Shown: piece by piece, positions 1 through 9,101 of the stretch | Numbering within the stretch: the first letter of the stretch is position 1 | Layout of the letters: each line of letters opens with the position of its first letter | NCBI GenBank assembly: GCA_039829965.1 | Contig: CP139909.1 | Span: 524,400-588,399 of the forward strand | Direction: 5' to 3' | Source: Buchnera aphidicola (Chaetogeoica yunlongensis) | GTDB taxonomy: Bacteria > Pseudomonadota > Gammaproteobacteria > Enterobacterales > Enterobacteriaceae | DNA length: 64,000 nt | Translations under genes and position numbers: made by a program | The notes under the pieces: model-generated | The model's input: the letters and a program-made list of their open reading frames with translations, nothing else | Databases searched by the model: none | What the model was told of the DNA's origin: nothing

Positions 1-373
1 CAGAAGTAGTAATTGTATTTGAATTCTTACTTCCTAAGATTTGCATAGTTCCACCTATACCTACTACTATTTCTGTAGTATAACGATCAAATCCATTTTG
101 ATCTTTCCACTTTCTAGTTTGTAAAGATCCTTCAACATAAACTTGAGAACCTTTTTTTAAATATTCTCCTGCAATTTCAGCTAATTTATTAAAAAAAACA
201 ATACGGTGCCATTCTATTTTTTCTTTTTTTTCTCCATTATTCTTATCTTTCCAAGTTTCAGAAGTAGCTAACGTAATATTAGTAACAGCAATTCCATTTG
301 GCATATATCTAACTTCTGGATCTTGTCCTATATATCCTACTAAAATAACTTTATTAACACCCCTACTAGACAT
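1..373 (-). CDS. ssb: Single-stranded DNA-binding protein, C-terminus cut by window edge
   Basis: Minus-strand reading from the ATG at 371-373 gives a clear SSB: an MSSRGVNKVILVGYIGQDPE start, RYMPNG, ITLATSETW, EWHRIVFFNKLAE and RKWKDQNGFDRYTTEIV follow in the family order. SSB is an OB-fold homotetramer that protects single-stranded DNA during replication, recombination and repair. About 124 codons are visible, covering the whole OB fold. The flexible tail and its acidic C-terminal tip, which bind partner proteins, lie outside the window. It is divergent from dnaB across about 1 kb of spacer. Identification is firm; only completeness is unknown. Confidence 0.96.
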   Translation of the reverse strand, partial: MSSRGVNKVILVGYIGQDPEVRYMPNGIAVTNITLATSETWKDKNNGEKKEKIEWHRIVFFNKLAEIAGEYLKKGSQVYVEGSLQTRKWKDQNGFDRYTTEIVVGIGGTMQILGSKNSNTITTS

Positions 374-1436
374 ATATATTTCCTTAAAATAAAATTAATG
401 AAATAATAAACAATTCAAAACGAATTATTTTTACATTTTTTTAATAACTAAAATTAACTTTAAATACACTACCGTTCGAAACAATAAATTTTCTCAAAAT
501 ATATCCATTTCACAAAGAAAATAAACTAAAATTAATACTACAAATAAAAAAATCTTATCTTTAATAAATATATTTTTATACTAATTTACCTTAATTAAAA
601 CTTTTATAACAAAAATCTTTAAAAAATATGATGCGTAAATATTTAATAACTAATAATACATTTTGTTATCATGACATCATACAGTAAAATGCATTATTCA
701 AATACATATATTTATCTAAATCTTTTACAAACAACAATAAAAATAAAATTACACCTAAAATTTTTTATATAGTGTTTGTGTACTATTAAATAATAAATTT
801 TTTATTTTAAAAACATAATACTATACTATTAAAAACATATTTTTATAAATACATATAATAAAATTTTATAATAAACAATCAAAAAAATTTTTTAATAAAA
901 AATATATACGTAAAACTCAAAATTAAATTTAAAAATATAATTCCTCAATAAACCTCTCAAGTAAAATTACATTTATAATAAAATTACACTTAATAATAAA
1001 AAATCAACTACATAATAAATTCAATATAATAATATCTACTATAAAAAAACTATAAATAAATATTAACCAACACAAAAATCTTATAATGTACTAACTATTA
1101 AAAATGTTTTATTAAAACTTAATCATCATTTACAAATAAAATAATAATACTATATCAAAATATAAATTGAACTTATAATACCTCGATACATAAAATTTTT
1201 GATACTATTATACTAAAACTATCTGTTTAAAACTGCAAAAATATTCACAATATTGAATTATATATCTCATAATATAAATACTCAAAATTCAAAATATTAA
1301 TATTATCAATATTTATATTTAAAAAAAATTCAACTCATGAATAAAGTAGCTATCTAAAAAATAACATACTTAATATATTCATTCAAAACGTTTAAATACA
1401 CTATCACATATAATAAAATTTCGGTATTAAATTAAA
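374..1436. other. Long gene-free spacer between ssb and dnaB
   Basis: About 1.06 kb of very A+T-rich sequence with stops in all frames. It must hold the divergent promoters of ssb and dnaB. I see no protein relic, RNA gene or clear hairpin. In E. coli ssb is divergent from uvrA, so this may be ground left after gene loss, but no uvrA remnant is recognisable. Confidence 0.6.
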
Positions 1437-2822
1437 ATGTCAGAAAAAAAATTATTACATAATCACATTAACAAATTGATTAAGCTTCCAAAATCTCTAG
1501 AAGCAGAACAATCAATACTTGGAGGATTAATGTTAGATAACACAAAATTAGATAACATATCTGAAAAAATTTCCGAAGAATATTTTTTTAATACATCACA
1601 TCAAATAATTTTTAAAGAAATGAAAAACCTTTCTAATCAAGGATATCCTATTGATCTCATTACATTATCTGAATCTCTAGAACAAAAAAAAGAGCTTGAA
1701 AAAGTAGGAGGATTTGCTTATTTAGCAGAATTATCAAAAGAAGTTCCTAGTACTTTAAACATCACAACTTATGCAGAAATAATAAAAGAACGTTTTATTA
1801 TAAGAAAAATAATTAACGCTGCTAATAAAATTATTCAAGCTAGTTATTATCCTAACGGAAAAACTAGTCAAGAACTCTTAAACTTGGCTGAATCAAAAAT
1901 ATTCAATATTTCAGCAAAACAATTAAAACAAGATCTAGGACCAAAAAATATTGAAGAACTATTAGATATTACTCTGACTAAAATTGAAAAATTATTCCAT
2001 GAACCACATAAAGAAATTACAGGAATAAATACAGGATATCAAGATTTAAACAAAAAAACATCAGGTTTACAACCATCTGATTTAATCATAATTGCCGCAA
2101 GACCATCCATGGGAAAAACAACTTTTGCCATGAATATTTGCGAAAATATCGCCATGACATATAAAAAACCTGTTTTAATTTTTAGTTTAGAAATGTCTGG
2201 AGAACAAATAATAATGAGAATGCTATCATCATTATCGAGAGTAAATCAAAAAAAAATTAAAACAGGTCAGTTAAATGATGAAGATTGGTCAAGAATTTCT
2301 AGTACAATTAATATTTTATTAAAAAAGAAAAATATATACATAGATGATTCTTCAACCTTAACAGTAACTGAAGTAAGATCACGCTCACGTAGAATATATC
2401 GAGAAAATAATGGATTGAGTTTAATTATGATTGATTACTTACAACTCATAAAAATACCATCATTAATAGGAAATAGAACATTAGAAATAGCAGAAATTTC
2501 TAGAATGCTAAAAGCACTAGCAAAAGAATTAAAAATACCAATTATTGCATTATCACAATTAAATAGATCATTAGAACAAAGAGGAGACAAAAGACCTATA
2601 AATTCAGATCTGCGTGAATCTGGCTCTTTAGAACAAGATGCTGACTTAATTTTATTTATATATAGAGACGAACTTTATCACGAAAATACAGATTTAAAAG
2701 GAATTGCTGAAATAATAATAGGAAAACAAAGAAATGGGCCAATAGGAACTATAAAACTAACATTTAATGGACAATGGTCAAGATTTGATAACTATGCTGA
2801 ATCAAAATATTTTAAAGAATAA
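1437..2822 (+). CDS. dnaB: Replicative DNA helicase DnaB
   Basis: DnaB is the hexameric helicase that unwinds DNA ahead of the replication fork and interacts with primase. The 461 residues are close to the E. coli length. The N-terminal helical domain begins at KLPKSLEAEQSILGGLMLD (about residues 17-36). The RecA-like motor domain carries Walker A, ARPSMGKTT, near residues 220-228, Walker B, LIMIDYLQL, and the conserved SQLNRSLEQR and SDLRESGSLEQDAD segments. The ATG is preceded by only a weak purine stretch. The gene appears intact and is the first plus-strand gene of the window. Confidence 0.97.
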   Translation: MSEKKLLHNHINKLIKLPKSLEAEQSILGGLMLDNTKLDNISEKISEEYFFNTSHQIIFKEMKNLSNQGYPIDLITLSESLEQKKELEKVGGFAYLAELSKEVPSTLNITTYAEIIKERFIIRKIINAANKIIQASYYPNGKTSQELLNLAESKIFNISAKQLKQDLGPKNIEELLDITLTKIEKLFHEPHKEITGINTGYQDLNKKTSGLQPSDLIIIAARPSMGKTTFAMNICENIAMTYKKPVLIFSLEMSGEQIIMRMLSSLSRVNQKKIKTGQLNDEDWSRISSTINILLKKKNIYIDDSSTLTVTEVRSRSRRIYRENNGLSLIMIDYLQLIKIPSLIGNRTLEIAEISRMLKALAKELKIPIIALSQLNRSLEQRGDKRPINSDLRESGSLEQDADLILFIYRDELYHENTDLKGIAEIIIGKQRNGPIGTIKLTFNGQWSRFDNYAESKYFKE

Positions 2823-3188
2823 ATTTTATAATAATGTGTATATTATTTTTCTATTAACATTGAAAATACTTATATATCAAAACTAACGTATATAATCTAT
2901 ATAAAACATAATTTTTATAAAAAAGTAAAATTTCAAATAAAAAAAACACGTTTAATTTTCAAAACTGTTCCCTGTAAATCCAGTTGACAAAAAAATATAT
3001 GTAATTAAAATTAATCATAAATACCAATAAACTGAACCAATCATATATACTTTTTCAACTAAAATTAAATATGAATTCATAATTCGTAAAATATGATAAC
3101 TAATAATAAAATTTTAAATAAGTCATTTATGATAAAATTTATTATCATAAACACCTACATCTAAATTCTTTACAATTTAAATAAACAT
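2823..3188. other. Gene-free spacer between dnaB and gshB
   Basis: Roughly 370 bases of A+T-rich sequence between two co-directional genes. No open frame with recognisable similarity and no strong hairpin is seen. It probably contains the gshB promoter. Confidence 0.55.
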
Positions 3189-4145
3189 ATGAAAATAAAC
3201 CTAGGTATTATCATGGATCCAATTAGTTCTATAAATACTAAAAAAGATTCCAGTTTCTCCATGTTATTAGAAGCACAAAATAGAAATTATAAAATTTATT
3301 ATATGGAACTACAAGATTTATATCTAGATAATGATCAACCTTATTCCAAAACAAAATTATTAAAACTAAAAAAAAATGAAAAAAAATGGTTTGAACTAAA
3401 AAATACAAAAGATATTTTATTATCAGACTTACATGTTATTTTAATGAGAAAAGATCCCCCTATAAACAGAGAATACATATACTGCACATATATTCTAGAA
3501 AAAGCTGAAAAACATGGATGTTATATTATTAATCAACCGAGTAGTCTTAGAAATTTTAACGAAAAATTATTCACACTTTTATTTCCAAAATATATTCCAC
3601 ATACTCTAATGACTAGTAATTCCATGAAAATATATAATTTTATAAAAACACATAAAGATATTATATTAAAACCATTACATGGAATGGGGGGAATGTCTAT
3701 TTTTAGAATCAAAAATAACGATCCAAATACTACAGTCATAATTGAAACACTAACTAAAAACAACACTAAATTTTGTATAGCACAAACCTATATTTCCGAT
3801 ATTGAAAAAGGAGATAAAAGAATATTAATCATTAATGGGAAACCCTTTCCATGGTGTTTAGCAAGAATACCTAAAAAATTCGAAAATAGAGGAAATTTAT
3901 CAGCAGGAGGTTACGGTAAAGTACAAAAATTATCCACACACGATTGGAAAATAGCACTATCTATTGCACCTATTTTAAAAGAAAATAGAATATTTTTTTC
4001 AGGAATTGATATCATAGGTGATAAACTAACAGAAATTAATATTACCAGCCCTACTTGTATACAAGAAATAGAATCTTTTACTAAAATATCTATTTGTAAA
4101 ATATTTTTCGATAATCTAGAAAATAAATTAAACAAAACCTCATAA
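3189..4145 (+). CDS. gshB: Glutathione synthetase
   Basis: GshB catalyses the second step of glutathione synthesis, the ATP-dependent joining of gamma-glutamylcysteine and glycine, in the cytoplasm. The 318 residues match the E. coli length (about 315). Visible landmarks are the N-terminal GIIMDPISSI, LMRKDPPINREYIYCTYILE (about 84-103), the ATP-grasp loop LKPLHGMGGMSIF (about 159-171), and the C-terminal GIDIIGDKLTEINITSPT, which carries metal and substrate ligands. It is followed by yqgE and ruvX as in E. coli (gshB-yqgE-yqgF). Intact. Confidence 0.96.
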   Translation: MKINLGIIMDPISSINTKKDSSFSMLLEAQNRNYKIYYMELQDLYLDNDQPYSKTKLLKLKKNEKKWFELKNTKDILLSDLHVILMRKDPPINREYIYCTYILEKAEKHGCYIINQPSSLRNFNEKLFTLLFPKYIPHTLMTSNSMKIYNFIKTHKDIILKPLHGMGGMSIFRIKNNDPNTTVIIETLTKNNTKFCIAQTYISDIEKGDKRILIINGKPFPWCLARIPKKFENRGNLSAGGYGKVQKLSTHDWKIALSIAPILKENRIFFSGIDIIGDKLTEINITSPTCIQEIESFTKISICKIFFDNLENKLNKTS

Positions 4146-4252
4146 AAGTATATAAAATAGAATTATTAATATAAAAAAAACACATATAATTACTTAAATA
4201 ATAAAACTACAATTAAAATTTGTATTAGAACTTATAAATAAAGGCGTTAATA

Positions 4253-4828
4253 ATGAAAATTAATTTTCAAAATCATTTTTTAATCGCTATGCCTGGATTA
4301 AAACATCCACTTTTCAAACATTCTGTAATTTATATGTTTAAACATGATAATCGTGGAGCTATGGGTATAATAATTAACAAAAAAATTGAAAATTTAACCA
4401 TAAAAAAAGTTTTATATCAATTAAAAATTAATATTCACACATCTTCTAAAATATCTCAAAAACATAACTATCCTGTAATTATAGGAGGCCCTGTATTAGA
4501 AGATAGAGGATTTATCTTACATACATCTTTTAAAAAAAAATTTACTTCTAGCACTACTATATCTCAAGACATAAGTATCACTACTTCAAGAGATGTTTTA
4601 GAACATATAGCTAATTTAAATGTTCCACAAAAAATATTACTAGCATTAGGATATTGTTTATGGCACAAAAATCAATTAGAATATGAAATCGCTAACAACA
4701 TATGGTTAACTACACCTGCTGATATAAAAATAATATTTGAAACACCATTTTCTGAAAGATGGATTCGATCCGCAAAAAATATAGGAATTAATATGTCACA
4801 ATTAACATCTGAAATAGGACATGCATAA
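4253..4828 (+). CDS. yqgE: YqgE/AlgH family protein
   Basis: Conserved bacterial family of uncertain biochemical role; the Pseudomonas member is called AlgH. The 191 residues match the family size. The signature start NHFLIAMPGLKHPLFKHSV, then GAMGIIINK, IGGPVLEDRGFILH and LALGYCLWHKNQLEYEI, are all in order. The start has an upstream AAGGCGTTAAT as a ribosome-binding site. It lies between gshB and ruvX, and its stop overlaps the ruvX start by 8 bases, so the two are probably co-translated. Confidence 0.93.
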   Translation: MKINFQNHFLIAMPGLKHPLFKHSVIYMFKHDNRGAMGIIINKKIENLTIKKVLYQLKINIHTSSKISQKHNYPVIIGGPVLEDRGFILHTSFKKKFTSSTTISQDISITTSRDVLEHIANLNVPQKILLALGYCLWHKNQLEYEIANNIWLTTPADIKIIFETPFSERWIRSAKNIGINMSQLTSEIGHA

Positions 4829-5255
4829 AAAAAACTATATGATTATAATAGCTTTTGATTTCGGAACTAAAAATATCGGTGTTGCTGTTGGACAAACATA
4901 TACTAATACCGCACATTCTCTCCCTTCAATAAAAACTAAAAATAATCAAGAACAATTTAAAAAAATATTCAATGAATGGCAACCAAACATTGTTGTGGTA
5001 GGAAATCCACTTAATATAAATGGAACAAAACAAACAATCACTAAAAAATCAGAAATGTTCTCACAAACATTAAAAAAAATATTTAATATTCCAGTTTTAT
5101 TACATGACGAAAGATTGAGCACTGTAGAAGCAAAAAGTATATTATTTGAAAAATATGGATATAAGTCTCTAACCAAAAACAGAGTAGATTCTATGGCGGC
5201 AGTAATAATATTAGAAAGTTGGTTGTCATATTCTCATGATAAAGTTTTATCTTAA
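4821..5255 (+). CDS. ruvX: RuvX/YqgF-type Holliday-junction resolvase-like nuclease
   Basis: RNase H-fold protein implicated in processing the 5' end of pre-16S rRNA and named as a putative Holliday-junction resolvase. The 144 residues are close to the E. coli protein. Catalytic-site motifs are present: AFDFGTKNIGVAVG (first Asp), HDERLSTVEA and the C-terminal DSMAAVIILE. The first ATG overlaps the yqgE stop. A second ATG at 4839 (MIIIAFDF) matches the E. coli N-terminus better and may be the true start. Intact. Confidence 0.93.
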   Translation: MHKKNYMIIIAFDFGTKNIGVAVGQTYTNTAHSLPSIKTKNNQEQFKKIFNEWQPNIVVVGNPLNINGTKQTITKKSEMFSQTLKKIFNIPVLLHDERLSTVEAKSILFEKYGYKSLTKNRVDSMAAVIILESWLSYSHDKVLS

Positions 5256-5292
5256 TTTGTCTACAAATAATACTTTAGAAAACTCTATAAAA

Positions 5293-5332
5293 TATATGAA
5301 TATAAAAATTTCATGAATTTTATATTCATATA
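5293..5332. terminator. Perfect 15-bp inverted repeat between convergent ruvX and leuA
   Basis: Arms TATATGAATATAAAA (5293-5307) and its exact reverse complement (5318-5332) flank a 10-base loop. It sits in the middle of the spacer where ruvX (plus) and leuA (minus) converge, so a bidirectional transcription terminator is the simplest reading. The arms are A+T-rich and no pure U tract follows. Confidence 0.6.
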
Positions 5333-5536
5333 ATAATAACCTAAATTATAACATCTTAATATTAAATATTAATATTTAAAATTTATTTTATAAACGTCAA
5401 TAAAAATTTATTCACATAAAAAGAATTATTTATATAATTTTATTAAAGTATTTATATACCAAAATATCATATTAGTATAAAAATTACAAACTTGAATCTA
5501 AATATTAATACTCATAAATAACAAAATTCTAAAATA

Positions 5537-6700
5537 TTAATTCTTTTTAACTTTATGTAAAAAAATCAATTTTTCTAATTCATAATCACATACATTTCCT
5601 TTTTTATCTGCTATTCTTAAAAAATCCAAATATAAAGTGTCTATATTATAATCACTATCCTCATAACCCATAATTTTTATATGATGCCTTAAAGCTGCAC
5701 GACCAGATCTAGAGGTCAAATTTAATGGTAACGATTTTAAACCGATAGTTTCTGGTTTTATAATTTCATAGTTTTCTCTATTTTTTAGCACTCCATCTTG
5801 ATGAATACCTGATGAATGTAAAAAAGCATTGCTACCCACTATTGCTTTATTCGCAGGAATAGGTATATTACAAATAGAACTTATTAACTTACTAGTACTA
5901 TAAATTCTATTATATTTTATATTTGTATGAAAATTTAAAATACTTTTTCTAACTTTAATAGCCATTAATATTTCTTCTAATGCAGCATTACCCGCTCGTT
6001 CTCCTATTCCAATAATTGTACCTTCAATTTGTCTTGCACCTGATTGAATAGCAGAAATAGAATTAGCTACCGCCATACCTAAATCATTATGACAATGAAC
6101 AGATATTATTGCTTGATCAATATTAGGAATTTTATGAAAAAGAGTAGTGATTATATTACTAAATTCACTTGGAATAGTATAACCAACTGTATCAGGAATA
6201 TTAACAGTCTTTACTCCCATTTTTATAACTAATTCTACAACACGACACAAATTATCTATAGAAGTTCTTCCAGCGTCTTCACAAGAAAATTCAATATCAT
6301 CAGTATATTTTTGAGCTCTTTTTACAGCAAACGTAATCATCTCTATAATTTGATCAAAAGTTTTTCTTAATTTTGATTTTATGTGTAAAGAAGATGTACC
6401 TAAAAATATATGAATTCTAAAAAATTTTGCCGGTTTCATAGCTCTAGCAGCCACATCTATATCGTTAGCCATACATCTAGCTAAACTACAAATTTTAGAA
6501 TCTTTAATTTCAGACGAAATTACTTGAACCGACTTAAAATCTCCAGGAGAAGAAATTGGAAATCCCGCTTCAATCACGTCTACACCTAATTTTTCTAACG
6601 CATAAGAAATTTTTAACTTTTCTTTAACACTTAAACTAGCTCTAAGAGATTGCTCACCATCTCTTAATGTTGTATCGAAAATTATTAATTTTTGAGTCAT
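5537..6700 (-). CDS. leuA: 2-isopropylmalate synthase lacking the C-terminal regulatory domain
   Basis: LeuA condenses acetyl-CoA with 2-ketoisovalerate, the committed step of leucine synthesis. The catalytic TIM barrel is complete: FDTTLRDGEQSLRASL at residues 8-23, CEDAGRTS, the metal-binding SVHCHNDLGMA, GIGERAGNAALEE, and the SGIHQDGVLKNRENYE linker region. The protein stops at residue 387, just after DKKGNVCDYELEKLIF, whereas the E. coli enzyme has 523 residues. The missing part is the LeuA dimerisation domain that binds leucine for feedback inhibition. The 281 bases downstream contain no readable continuation. It is the last gene of a leuB-leuC-leuD-leuA set. Confidence 0.94.
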   Translation of the reverse strand: MTQKLIIFDTTLRDGEQSLRASLSVKEKLKISYALEKLGVDVIEAGFPISSPGDFKSVQVISSEIKDSKICSLARCMANDIDVAARAMKPAKFFRIHIFLGTSSLHIKSKLRKTFDQIIEMITFAVKRAQKYTDDIEFSCEDAGRTSIDNLCRVVELVIKMGVKTVNIPDTVGYTIPSEFSNIITTLFHKIPNIDQAIISVHCHNDLGMAVANSISAIQSGARQIEGTIIGIGERAGNAALEEILMAIKVRKSILNFHTNIKYNRIYSTSKLISSICNIPIPANKAIVGSNAFLHSSGIHQDGVLKNRENYEIIKPETIGLKSLPLNLTSRSGRAALRHHIKIMGYEDSDYNIDTLYLDFLRIADKKGNVCDYELEKLIFLHKVKKN

Positions 6701-7067
6701 TTAATTTTCCATAAAATATATTTTATAATAAAATATACCTGTTTTTTTACTAAATATTTTAAATAACCTTTTTTTTAAAAAATCATTTTAAAATTAAACA
6801 CTAAAAATTATATATATTTGTATTATAAAATTTTTTAGGCATTCATACCTTCATAACTTAAAATACTACAACTTAATAACAACAAAAAAAATTTTCATGT
6901 AAAATAATAAATAATATAGAATTTTATCTTTTATAAAATAAAATCTTTCAATTAATTACAAACATAAATCTAAATATCATTTAACATAATATTTAAAAAA
7001 AATCAAAAATTCTAAAATATTTAAAAAAAATACTAATAAAGATTTCATAAACACTAATTTTTATAAA
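6701..7067. other. Spacer between leuD and leuA
   Basis: About 370 bases separating leuD from leuA on the same strand, far wider than the other joins in the cluster. It may carry a separate leuA promoter. It is also where sequence from a former plasmid might be sought, but I see no replication gene or other relic. Confidence 0.5.
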
Positions 7068-7673
7068 TTATTTTAAAAAATTAGGAATATTATTTTCGTA
7101 ACTAGATATTTTAGAACAATATTGTAAAGTTAAATCTATATCATCTAATCCATTCATTAAACAATATTTACAAAAATTATCAATAATAAAATCATATTTT
7201 TCGTTATTTATTAATATTTTACTATTTATTAAATCAACATACATTATAATTCCAACGTTTTTATAAATTATTTCAAACAAAATATTTATCTTATCTTTAG
7301 ATAAAGAAATAGGTAATAATCCATTTTTTAAACTATTATTATAAAATATATCAGAAAAACTAATAGCAATAACTACCTTAAAACCATAATCAACTAATGA
7401 CCATACTGCGTGCTCTCTTGAAGATCCACATCCAAAATTTTCACGAGACAATAAAATTGTTCCATCTTTATAAATATTACTATTTAAAATAAATTTTTTA
7501 TTTAGAATAGTGCTCTTATCATCAATATATCTCCAATCATTAAATAAATACTTACCAAACCCATTTTTAGTAATTTTTTTTAAAAATTGTTTAGGAATAA
7601 TTACATCTGTATCAACATTAGATTTATCTAAAGGAACTACAATACCAGAATGATTTACAAATTTTGACATCAA
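7068..7673 (-). CDS. leuD: 3-isopropylmalate dehydratase small subunit
   Basis: LeuD pairs with LeuC to isomerise 2-isopropylmalate to 3-isopropylmalate. The 201 residues equal the E. coli size. Family segments are clear: VVPLDKSNVDTDVIIPKQFL at the N-terminus, the active-site loop ENFGCGSSREHAVW, DYGFKVVIAISFSDIFYNNS and CLMNGLDDIDLTLQY. The second Met (MSKFVNHSG) aligns best with homologues and could be the start. leuC ends 30 bases upstream, so the two are surely co-transcribed. Confidence 0.96.
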   Translation of the reverse strand: MMSKFVNHSGIVVPLDKSNVDTDVIIPKQFLKKITKNGFGKYLFNDWRYIDDKSTILNKKFILNSNIYKDGTILLSRENFGCGSSREHAVWSLVDYGFKVVIAISFSDIFYNNSLKNGLLPISLSKDKINILFEIIYKNVGIIMYVDLINSKILINNEKYDFIIDNFCKYCLMNGLDDIDLTLQYCSKISSYENNIPNFLK

Positions 7674-7703
7674 TTTTATTACCTCTATACACTAATTTCA
7701 AAC

Positions 7704-9101
7704 TTATAAATTTCTAATATCAACAAAACGACCAAACAATGCAGCTGCAGCAGCCATAACAGGACTCACTAAATGCGTTCTACCGCCTTTTCCTTGACGT
7801 CCCTCAAAATTTCTATTACTCGTAGAAGCACAACGCTCTTTATATTTTAAACGATCATTATTCATAGCTAAACACATGGAACATCCAGAATAACGCCATT
7901 CAAATCCAGATTCTTTAAAAATTCTATCTAATCCTTCATTCTCAGCTTGCAATCTAACTAATTCAGATCCAGGCACTACAATAGCATGTACTGAACTACA
8001 TATTTTTTTATTTTTAATTATCTTCGCTGCTTCTCGCAAATCTTCTATTCTAGAATTAGTACACGAACCAATAAAAACTTTCTGTATAAACACATCAGTC
8101 AAATACATTCCAGATTTTAAATCCATATATATTAATGCATTTTTAGCAGAATTTTTTTCTATAGGATCAGAATAAGATTCTAATTCAGGAATAGGTTCAT
8201 CAATAGAAACCACTTGACTAGGATTTGTTCCCCAAGTTATTTGAGGTGATAAAGATGATACATCTATATTGAATTCTTTATCAAATATTACACCTGGATC
8301 AGACTTTAATTTTTTCCAATAATTTATAGATAAACTCCAATTTGTTCCTCGAGGAGAATACCTTCTATTTTTTAAATAAGAAAAAGTTATTTCATCTGGA
8401 GCAATAATTCCAGATTTAGCTCCCATCTCAATAGACATATTACATAATGTCATCCTACTCTCCATACTTAATTGAGAAATAACATTACCAGAAAATTCTA
8501 TAATATACCCAGAACCACCAGAAACACCTAATTTTTTTATTATAAATAATGCTATATCTTTCGCTGTAATTTGATTACGCAAAATACCACTCACTATTAT
8601 ACGCATATTTTTTAAACAACTTTGTTTCAACGTCTGTGTTGCTAAAACGTGTTCCACCTCTGAAGTTCCAATTCCAAATGCTAATGCTCCAAAAGCACCA
8701 TGAGTTGAAGTGTGTGAATCACCACATACAATAGTCATACCCGGTAAAGTAAGACCTAATTCAGGCCCGATAACATGTACAATACCTTGATTAGGATTAC
8801 TTAAATCAAATAATTTAATATTTGATTTCTTACAATTTTTTATTAACTCTTTCATTTGTAATTCAGCTAAAAATCCTGAACCATGAATATTTCTATCAAC
8901 AGTTGAAACATTATGATCCATTGTTGCAAAAGTTTTTTCAGGTCTTCGAACTTTTCTGTTTTTTGAAAACAAAGAAGAAAATGCTTGTGGAGACGTAACT
9001 TCATGTATTAAATGTAAATCAATATATATTATTGGCAATTGACTATCATCTTTATACACAATATGAGAATCATATAATTTTTGATATAATGTTTTTTTCA
9101 T
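7704..9101 (-). CDS. leuC: 3-isopropylmalate dehydratase large subunit
   Basis: The aconitase-family large subunit binds a [4Fe-4S] cluster and forms the enzyme with LeuD. The 465 residues match E. coli LeuC. Cluster cysteines appear in FIGSCTNSR and SGCSMCLAMN. GMTIVCGDSHTSTHGAFGAL, SEVEHVLATQTL and NRNFEGRQGKGGRTHLVSP are also present. The start MKKTLYQKLYD fits homologues and overlaps the leuB end by 32 bases. Its cluster depends on the ISC genes near 57-61 kb. Confidence 0.97.
   Translation of the reverse strand: MKKTLYQKLYDSHIVYKDDSQLPIIYIDLHLIHEVTSPQAFSSLFSKNRKVRRPEKTFATMDHNVSTVDRNIHGSGFLAELQMKELIKNCKKSNIKLFDLSNPNQGIVHVIGPELGLTLPGMTIVCGDSHTSTHGAFGALAFGIGTSEVEHVLATQTLKQSCLKNMRIIVSGILRNQITAKDIALFIIKKLGVSGGSGYIIEFSGNVISQLSMESRMTLCNMSIEMGAKSGIIAPDEITFSYLKNRRYSPRGTNWSLSINYWKKLKSDPGVIFDKEFNIDVSSLSPQITWGTNPSQVVSIDEPIPELESYSDPIEKNSAKNALIYMDLKSGMYLTDVFIQKVFIGSCTNSRIEDLREAAKIIKNKKICSSVHAIVVPGSELVRLQAENEGLDRIFKESGFEWRYSGCSMCLAMNNDRLKYKERCASTSNRNFEGRQGKGGRTHLVSPVMAAAAALFGRFVDIRNL

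Noticed and set aside
374..1436. Search for an origin of replication or uvrA relic in the long ssb-dnaB spacer
   Set aside because: No clustered DnaA-box-like sites and no readable protein remnant could be supported.
5256..5536. Weak resemblance of downstream frames to the missing LeuA C-terminal domain
   Set aside because: The translated pieces are interrupted by many stops and are too short; similarity is not above chance by eye.
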